From Hygrophila difformis (Eukaryota > Streptophyta > Magnoliopsida > Lamiales > Acanthaceae): a stretch of DNA of 64,000 bases. Position numbers and translations under genes: made by a program. The stretch covers positions 36,583,105 to 36,647,104 of the forward strand of contig JAOANR010000005.1 in assembly GCA_030278955.1 (NCBI GenBank), written 5' to 3'. Below are positions 57,226-64,000 of this stretch, piece by piece; position 1 is the stretch's first letter, and the number at the start of each line of letters is the position of its first letter. The notes beneath the pieces were generated by a model. The model was given only the letters and a program-made list of their open reading frames with translations. It made no database searches and was not told the origin of the DNA.

Positions 57226-58766
57226 CTAGACATTCACCCCAGCCATAACAACATCTTCAGTAGTCTCATTAGACAGGGCCGAGACAGCCAGCATAGCTGT
57301 ATTACCCACCACTTCCACTGCTTGAGCATCATTTGCCACAAGTCCTGACGAGAACGACTCCTCCAACGTAGTGCCACCATTTAGTAAGTGTGCAAATTTT
57401 GCAGGGAAATGTTTGAGAACATCAGTGGCATCAACCAGCTCCGATTTACCTTGAGCCACTTATTCAGTTCGAACTCTTTTAGCACCGTTCAATGGGCCTT
57501 CTCTAAGGCTGGTGTTTTTAGGCGCTGCTTTAGGTCATGGTTTGACAGGGCCAAGGGGCCTTGACACCTTATCCGACCTAGTAAGTGATGGGCTTGCCTC
57601 ACCTATAGGCGAAAGCACAGTAAACTTGAAAATCGAATTTTTCTTAGGGTTAGGTTGGCGAGGTTTACGTCGTTAGACGACCATCCACTCACCAATCCCC
57701 AAATCTTCATTGATTGGCACTTCTAAGGAAACAGGATCCGAATTAGCCACTACAATATCCTTAACTATCCCCAAGCTTTCCTTTGACTCCAAATCTTTCC
57801 TAACCAAAGGATCTTTTCCTTGGCCTGTGTGATGTAACGAATCTGTCTGAGATTTCCCTTCTCCATTCACCTCTTCCTGGCGGCTGGTGGCAGTCCTCCT
57901 AATGAATCTTTAGCCATCGGAATCTCAGCACTTCCAATGTCAGACGCTTGCTAGGTTTGTCCATGACCTGACGGAACCGAACACTTATAATGTAGATGGC
58001 CGAAACGGCCACACTTCATGCATAAAACATGCAAACCCTCATATGCCACTCGAACAATCTCTCCTTCTACGTCGACAGATCCTAACAAAGGCTCATCAAG
58101 GCTGATTTCGACACAAAACTCGCACATATCTCCCTCGTTTAATAGAACGTGTATTCGGATCAACCTTGATGAAGGCACCAATAGCAGATGCAATCACCTC
58201 CAGGGCATTCTCCTTGTAGAAGGCAGGGTTAAGGTCCGGGAATCGGACCCAAGTTTGGATTGTATTAACTTTGGTCTTTGCCGGATGAAAATTATCCGTC
58301 CATCTCGAGATGGCCAGACAGTGGTCGAACACCATCCAAGGACCCCCTGTAAGAACTTTCTCTCTATCAGCAGGCAACGAAAACTTCACCAGAAAGACTC
58401 CATAACTCATATCCAATAGGTCAAATTTCCCTGCCAACTTCATGCACGGGTCAGCTTATCCATAAGAGTATGATATCCCACCATAGTTCCCAGAACTTTT
58501 AATATCAACGTATCCCGCCAAGGATGCCGCATCTCCTCAAGAACACCCTTATCAAATCAAATCCTAGGGCATCGCTTATTTGGTCCTGTAGAGTCGACCG
58601 AGGCCAATCTTTCCTTCAACCAATCTCAAGTATCCGCCGGAGGTGACGGAGGCAACGTTGACTCAGCCGTAAGAACATCATAAAAAGAAAGGGGGGAACC
58701 GGTGGCCGGCACAACAATCTGGGAGGAGGTCGGGAGGGGAGCGTCAGGAGGGTCGGAGGAAGTCAT
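57226..58766 (-). pseudogene. LINE ORF1 (DUF4283 and CCHC zinc knuckle), broken
   Basis: It starts at the ATG at 58766 (MTSSDPPDAPLPTSSQ). Stops follow in the N-terminal part. The DUF4283-like region lies at 58443-58096 (FLVKFSLPADREKVLTGGPW, IQTWVRFPDLN). A zinc knuckle CMKCGRFGHLHYKC lies near 58020, then an acidic tail with a stop after GEWMVV (57673). It ends at 57226, 27 bp before ORF2. The normal role is nucleic-acid chaperone of the LINE particle. Confidence 0.85.
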
Positions 58767-58845
58767 GGAGAGAAAACCTTCTTTTCCCTTAATATGAATG
58801 TTAAAATTTTTTTAATACGAAACCATAGTTAAAGTATTCAGGATT

Positions 58846-59249
58846 TATTATATAGATATCCTTATAATATTTATGTCCATTTTAGTAATTTTAATATATC
58901 AAAAGTCATTCTACGTACAATTCATCCAAATATATTTCCATTGAAAAGCAACTTTAATAATATCTATCCAAATAATTATTTGAGCTACCTTTACTTTTGA
59001 ATTCTCCTTCTCCATCCTTTTCCTTCTTCTGTTGATTTCTCATTTTTTTCAAAAGTCAAAACAAATGGGCTCTATAACTAGTTATATTGGACTAATAGAT
59101 GAAGTCGATTTGTCCAATTTTCGTTCAATAAAAATGATTGAGTAAACTTGGGAAGTTACAAGAAGTATAATTCTGTACATGTAACTCCTTTTGCAATAGT
59201 TATTATGCGTGCTACTACTACATAAATATATAAATATATATATATATAT
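58846..59249. other. AT-rich spacer
   Basis: A (TA)n tract lies at about 59225-59252. No gene. Confidence 0.5.
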
Positions 59250-60328
59250 ACTAGTGCTTGAGCCAGATTTGCTTCCAAAGTGTAGCAATTGTTCTTGGAG
59301 CGTTTATCTGTCATGATGTTGTCTCTACTGCAATCAAATACTTCACAAAAGTCCTTAGTAAAAATAAAAAAGAGATTTTTCATCACATAATTGACTAATC
59401 GAGATGAGGTTAGTAGTGAGTCCTTCCACATGATACACTCTAGAAAGTTGGATAATTCATCATCCTTTATGTTATCATAGCCTATGATCTTACTCTTAGC
59501 ACCATCACCGAATAATACATCTCCACAATCCTTGTTAGTAAAGTTGCTAAGAATATCCTTACTCACTGTCATGTGTCTTGAACAACCTGAATCAAAATAC
59601 CATCTTTTAGAGCGCTGTTGTTATGAGATGACAGAACAACAAGGCATTGAACTTCTCTCCTCTTAGGCACCCACTCTTTTTGAATTCTGATCTTTTTTAG
59701 TTCTTGATAGGGCCAGACCATTGGGTGTCCATTCATAATATCACGAACAATTCGCATGCAAGTTTCAACAGTGTGTCCTGGTAGATTACAGTAAACACAA
59801 TCTTTACGTCGTTGAAATGATGAGGAAATATCTTGATAAGATAGAGAACTTGACTCAGAATTTAAGTTTCCTTCACTGACAAACAGCCTTTTCCCAGAAG
59901 ATGCTTGATTCTTATAACCAATTCATGTCATATCTTTGTAGCTCTTTCCAGTAGAGAGTACTTCATCGAGTTTGCCTTTGCTTTTAACCATCTTCTCTAA
60001 GTCAGCAATCCGTTTCTTCAGATCAATCAAATCCTTCTTAAAGGATTCCTTTTCCTTGGTCAGTGTGGTTATCTGAAGTTTGAGCTCATCAAATTCTTCC
60101 TTCAGGGCTTTTAGTTCATTAACTGCTTTAACCTTTTCAGCTTCTTCTTTGTCCAAAGCTTGGCCAGAGTCAGTAAGTTGTTTTAACAACTTCTCGTTCT
60201 CGAGTATAGCTTCTTCATACTCCTCTTTGAGTTCTTCATAGGCTTCAACAAGTTCGACATAGAGACTACCTGTTTCTCCTGTCATAATAGAGGAAATGTC
60301 AACAATTAATTGAATTGACTCAGAGTTA
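59250..60328 (-). pseudogene. Ty1/copia gag-protease remnant
   Basis: Leftwards from 60328: a long coiled coil (EELKEEYEEAILENEKLLKQL...) ending at a stop at 59923. A CCHC zinc knuckle CVYCNLPGHTVETC lies near 59790, then KEWVPK. In another frame comes RWYFDSGCSRHMT near 59590, carrying the aspartic protease D-S-G. Next are DVLFGDGAKSKIIGY and a degraded GAG-pre-integrase region (LISV-like FCEVFDCSRDNIMTDKRS) to about 59250. Integrase, RT and LTRs are absent. It was cut on its upstream side by LTR C1. Confidence 0.85.
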
Positions 60329-62556
60329 TGAAACTTTTGACAATTTCCCACTATATGACTATTTTCTGAAAAGAATATAATCCCGGTTTAATTTTATTTA
60401 ATGAAACCAATTATGAAGATGGAGTTGGGATTAGGGATATGTTTATAGGTTGTCACGTTTTTATATACTCATGTAGGAAACTGTGGCCCGAAAGCGCACA
60501 GTGTCAAAAATTGCAATTCACTGGAGGATGTGCGATAGAAGCAGGTCCCACACCGTTTCATAAGATTTTCCACTCGGTTACTCGATTCAAGTTTGAGTTT
60601 GGTTTTAACATCTACTTGACATAATTTAAACTAAACTATGGAAGTGATAAAATTCTACAAAGCATATTAAAATTACTCTAGAGAGCAGTTAAATTTATTC
60701 TGGGGAAAACACTGAAAGTTATCCTAGGAAAGCGGGTAAAATTATTCTACGAAAGCAAGTAAAATTATGCTACACTATCTAGAAAACAGATTTAAAATGT
60801 GACAGAAGGGACATGGAGAAAATAACAAAGATTGGACAAGATTCAGATGAAACACAATTAAACTTTCATTTTAATTACACAGATCTTTGTTTGGGATAGT
60901 CCATCAGTTAGCTAACTCTCATGCTTTCTATACTATGTTCCCTTTAACAGACAGGTACTTATAGCAAGAATTTACATGCTCTTATGACCTCAAAATCTAA
61001 GATACCATAGATCTATAATTGCCCCTGCCGAGGTATGTTATTTATCTATGGTGGATAAGCAACACCTGACAAATCATTAGTTGACATGCCAAGTACTCCT
61101 ATCATTCCCCCCTGTCACACCCAAAGTTCAAATTAAACCCTGAACTAATCCATAACTCTTAAACCTTATATACGACGGCCAACCTCTAATTCTTTCGAGT
61201 GCCCTCTATAAAATCATTTAAAAGAAAGCGATAAAGAAAGCGTCTAAAATCCTATGACTCAGAAGCTTTAAAAGCTGTCTCATTCCATTAGTATAAAAAG
61301 AGCCCCTTGTCTTGGTGACCAGATGCAGATCAAGAACCTCCCAAATATCAGTAAGCCACAGGGCTTATAACATCTGGTTAGTTATGAGATACAAACTGAA
61401 TGGAACAGATCCGTGAAGATCTATTCCGGATGAACTCACTCAAGACTCAATTCTAGGCTTTGACGGGAGAAGATAGTAGTTGAAAGAATACTCAACCCTA
61501 CCTTAGAAATTAACCAAGGCCTACATGTTGTTCTTATAGTATTATTTATCACATCTTGTCTGAATCCAAGTGGACACTGATTTGATGCAATATTTAATAC
61601 AAGATTTCCAACACACAACAATTTTGAGAAAACAATTGATATTTGAAAATCATTCCCTACACAGGTACTAGACTCCCAATTAAAATACCGATCCTTTCAA
61701 TCTAGATGAGACCTAACCGCTGACTCTGCTTCTAAGTTCTCAAAATCAACCCCCAGTAGAAGATGAATTAATCATAACTGTGGAAATTATCCATTACTCA
61801 GATCCGGATTTATAAAGTGATTTTTTGTTGGAAATTTATTATGCAATATCTGATTTAATGCAAGACTTCTATGTCCAAGGGGAAGGATCCCAAAATAATA
61901 CGACCACAATACCTACATAATAATATCATGCATACATGTATATGAGGAAATAAAATAAAATACCCCAAAATATAATGCTGGGGTTAGACAGAATTTTGAT
62001 ACACAAAGATGGGTTAGCCTTGAGAAAAGAAGAATTCGGCTAAAAAGAGTGCCATAAATAACTGGGGTGATCTGGACTGCAAAATCTGCTATCCAGTTCC
62101 CAATTATCCCAGATGGTACGATTTTTAGATAGTGAGAGACCTTCAATGACAGTGATCGCTATCATCGAGAGTTCTAACATCCATGAATCAGGAAAAACCC
62201 ACATGTTTTCTTACTACAGTACTATTATAACAGTGTTGATCGACAAGGTCTAATATTACCATAGCTTGAAATTCAGGTTTGAAATTAAGATAAGGAAAAG
62301 AAAACAGTATTTAATTATGAATTGGCTGAGTGGCTAATCGTTATCCCTGTGAAGAGACCTTTTTGCCGTAGCTTCCACCAATCTCTAACTAAATCATGCA
62401 AAATAACGAGCAATAATTAATATACAGAAGGCGAGCTAATCGTTATCCCTGTGAAGGGACCTTTTTGCCAACATTGATCTGTGATATTCCTTATTACTCA
62501 TTCAAACACACAATAAAAAGAAAAAAAATAAAATTAACGAGAAGATTTTTTTGGTA

Positions 62557-62579
62557 TTGTGTGAGTGTTAATCACACAA
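62557..62579. repeat. Hairpin in C1, positional counterpart of the A/B hairpin
   Basis: TTGTGTGA (62557-62564) and TCACACAA (62572-62579), loop 7 nt. A and B have TTGCATGAGA / TCTCATGCAA at this place. Both arms changed and pairing is kept. Confidence 0.8.
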
Positions 62580-62853
62580 CAATTTTGACACTAATGGTTT
62601 GAGATGTGTAATAGATAAAATTAGATGTAATGGGCCTAAGCCCAACACATCCATGTAACTTACACAGCTCAAGAGAAATAAAATAAAAGAATTTGGGATT
62701 TCAAAATAAAAAGAAGAAGAGGTCGATGCGGTCTATTAAATTAGATGCGTATAAACCGCATCCATTAAACCCCATCAAGTATGCATGAGAATGAAGTGTT
62801 TCCTTACCCATGATTGGTCATCGCAGGGAATGCGGTATAAAATCATTTGAGGC

Positions 62854-62895
62854 GGTCTATCAAGTCGATGCGGTATAAACCGCATCGGATAGACC
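62854..62895. repeat. Nested palindrome unit in C1
   Basis: The outer arms are GGTCTATC (62854-62861) and GATAGACC (62888-62895). The inner arms are CGATGCGGT (62866-62874) and ACCGCATCG (62879-62887), loop ATAA. A second, less regular unit lies at about 62712-62770. The layout equals the A/B array unit but the sequence is unrelated. Confidence 0.85.
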
Positions 62896-62913
62896 ACATT
62901 GATGAGATTGCAT

Positions 62914-64000
62914 TGAAACTTTTGACAATTTCCGCACACGAGTATTTCTAAAATATCCCAGGTTAAAATTTATTAAATGAAAAGAGTTATGATTCGTGGG
63001 AAAGGGGTCTAAGGATATATTCCACCTTTTATTTCTCATGAGGGGAGACTTTGAGTTCAAACGGCATTATGGACCTCCCTGGCATGAAACTTTTGACAAT
63101 TTAGTGCCTTGAAGATCCTTGCCATGAAACTTTTGACAATTTCCCACTACATGAGCATTTTCTGAAAAATCATAATCCTGGCTTTCAATTTTATTCAATG
63201 AAACCAATTTATGAAGGCGGAGTTGGGATTAGGGATATATTTATAGGTTGTCACGTTTTTATTACTCGTGTTAAGAAACTGTGGCCTGAAAGCGCACGGT
63301 ATCAAAAATTGCAGTAATTTATAGTAAGACCGGATCGTTCACTGGAGGATGTGCGATAGAAGCAGGGCCCACGTCGTTTTACTAGATTTTCCATTCGTAT
63401 TGCTCCAATTGGTTTGAAAAGTGATTAACAACTACTGACATAAATTTAAATTAAACTACAAAGGCGTTTAAATTTATTCTACAAAGCGAATAAGTTCTAT
63501 TCTAGAAAGCGGGTAAAATTATTCTAAGAATGCAATAAATACTGTCTATATAAGCAATGAAAAGTTACACTATGCTAGCTATGAAGCTGATTCACAGTTT
63601 AGACAGAAGGGACAGGAAGAAAAGAATAAAATTTGGACAAGATTTAGATAAGACAGTATTAAACTTCCATTTTTATACACAGATCTTTGCTCGGGATAAT
63701 CCTGTCAGATTGCTAATTCTCATGCTCTCGGTACTGCGTTCCCTTTAACAGACAGGTACTTACAGTATGAGTTTACATGTTCTTAAGACCGCAAATTCTA
63801 AGATACCACAGATTTGTAACTGCCCGGCCAGGGTATGTTATTTTATCTGTGGTGGATGAGCAACACCTGACAAATCATTTACTGACATGCCAAGTACTAC
63901 TATCATTCTCCCATGTCACACCCAAAGATTCTCATTAAGCCCTAAACTATCCCTTAACTATCAATCCTAGTAGCAGTTACACAACTCTCAATACAACCGA
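62914..64000 (-). mobile_element. LTR C2, partial, continuing past the window
   Basis: In minus orientation it ends TTTCA at 62914 and runs off the right edge. It is close to A at 758-1950. LTR-terminus words TGAAACTTTTGACAATTT recur at 62914, 63085 and 63125, so it has the extended LTR end. It appears inserted in C1. Confidence 0.75.

Larger units (their letters stand above)
50914..58830 (-). mobile_element. Full-length plant L1-type LINE, inactive
   Basis: The same 14-bp sequence AAAGTATTCAGGAT lies at 50900-50913 and 58831-58844. The left side is followed by the poly-A tail, read as a T run at about 50913-50936. The target duplication shows that this is a complete insertion: about 5.8 kb of LINE plus a later 2.1-kb LTR at 52692-54836. 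ORF1 and ORF2 are in the expected order but carry many breaks. Confidence 0.93.
49113..59072. other. Possible old DNA element split by later insertions
   Basis: GAGCCTGTTTGTTTTGCCTTAAC at 49113 (shown as 5-3 words GAGCCTGTTTG and TTTTGCCTTAAC) mirrors the end at 59045-59072 (reverse: GAGCCCATTTG, TTTTGACTTTTG). Subtracting the Helitron end and LINE leaves about 240 bp plus 225 bp. I find no clear target duplication, so chance or two separate elements remain possible. Confidence 0.3.
60329..62913 (-). mobile_element. LTR C1, related to the A/B LTRs, interrupted by C2
   Basis: In minus orientation it ends TTTCA at 60329, flanked by copia sequence with no PBS, so it is a 3' or solo LTR. It aligns with A from about 1058 to 3130, diverging to roughly 75-80% by eye, and lacks the terminal extension seen in A, B and C2. 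It stops at 62913 inside a palindrome unit, where C2 starts. Confidence 0.75.

Noticed and set aside
59923..60351. Host coiled-coil protein
   Set aside because: The frame runs on, with breaks, into a CCHC knuckle and copia protease motif, and its start lies in LTR C1.

Overview
This is nuclear DNA from a flowering plant, almost certainly a eudicot. It holds two intron-split housekeeping-type genes with plant GT..AG splice sites, an intronless UGT79-like glycosyltransferase, and dense nested plant transposons: Athila-like non-autonomous LTR elements, a Tekay-like chromovirus, plant LINEs, a Helitron, and Stowaway, hAT and Tourist MITEs. An asterid, perhaps Lamiales, is possible, but I cannot prove it from this sequence.

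Three genes look intact. The 60S ribosomal protein eL32 has coding exons within 36242-37801. A chloroplast-envelope quinone oxidoreductase homologue has four exons within 42551-45244. The family-1 UDP-glycosyltransferase is a single exon at 46762-48201. All three are on the + strand in a relatively gene-rich island of about 35.4-48.3 kb. They are unrelated in function and are simply neighbours.

Layout. 1-12994: two large Athila-like elements, here called A (minus strand) and B (plus strand). Their LTRs (758-6416 and 8447-12994) lie in inverted orientation around about 2 kb of B internal sequence. 12995-28961: a Ty3/gypsy chromovirus G (minus strand; PBS to initiator tRNA-Met; integrase plus chromodomain). 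Its left LTR is cut by B. Inside it lie a LARD-like element D (17547-22786) and a fragment E (about 22984-25340) carrying a frameshifted ORF of the plant-transposon type. 28962-32074: a degenerate Helitron with Rep/Pif1 remnants, followed by an older decayed Helitron end. 33389-35392: a truncated LINE interrupted by a Tourist-like MITE. 35.4-48.3 kb: the gene island, with a SINE, MITEs and hAT-like elements between genes. 50914-58830: a full-length but dead LINE with a 14-bp target duplication, split by a 2.1-kb solo LTR. 59.2-60.3 kb: a copia remnant. 60329-64000: two more LTRs (C1, C2) related to those of A and B.

The most unusual signal is in the A/B/C LTRs. They carry tandem arrays of nested palindromes at a period of about 97 bp (12-bp arms, 3-nt loop). 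C1 keeps the nested-palindrome design with a completely different sequence. A second hairpin beside the array has also changed on both arms in C1. Both patterns look like structural covariation inside an LTR. These LTRs also appear to have grown by repeatedly capturing their own terminus plus the tRNA-Asp primer-binding site.
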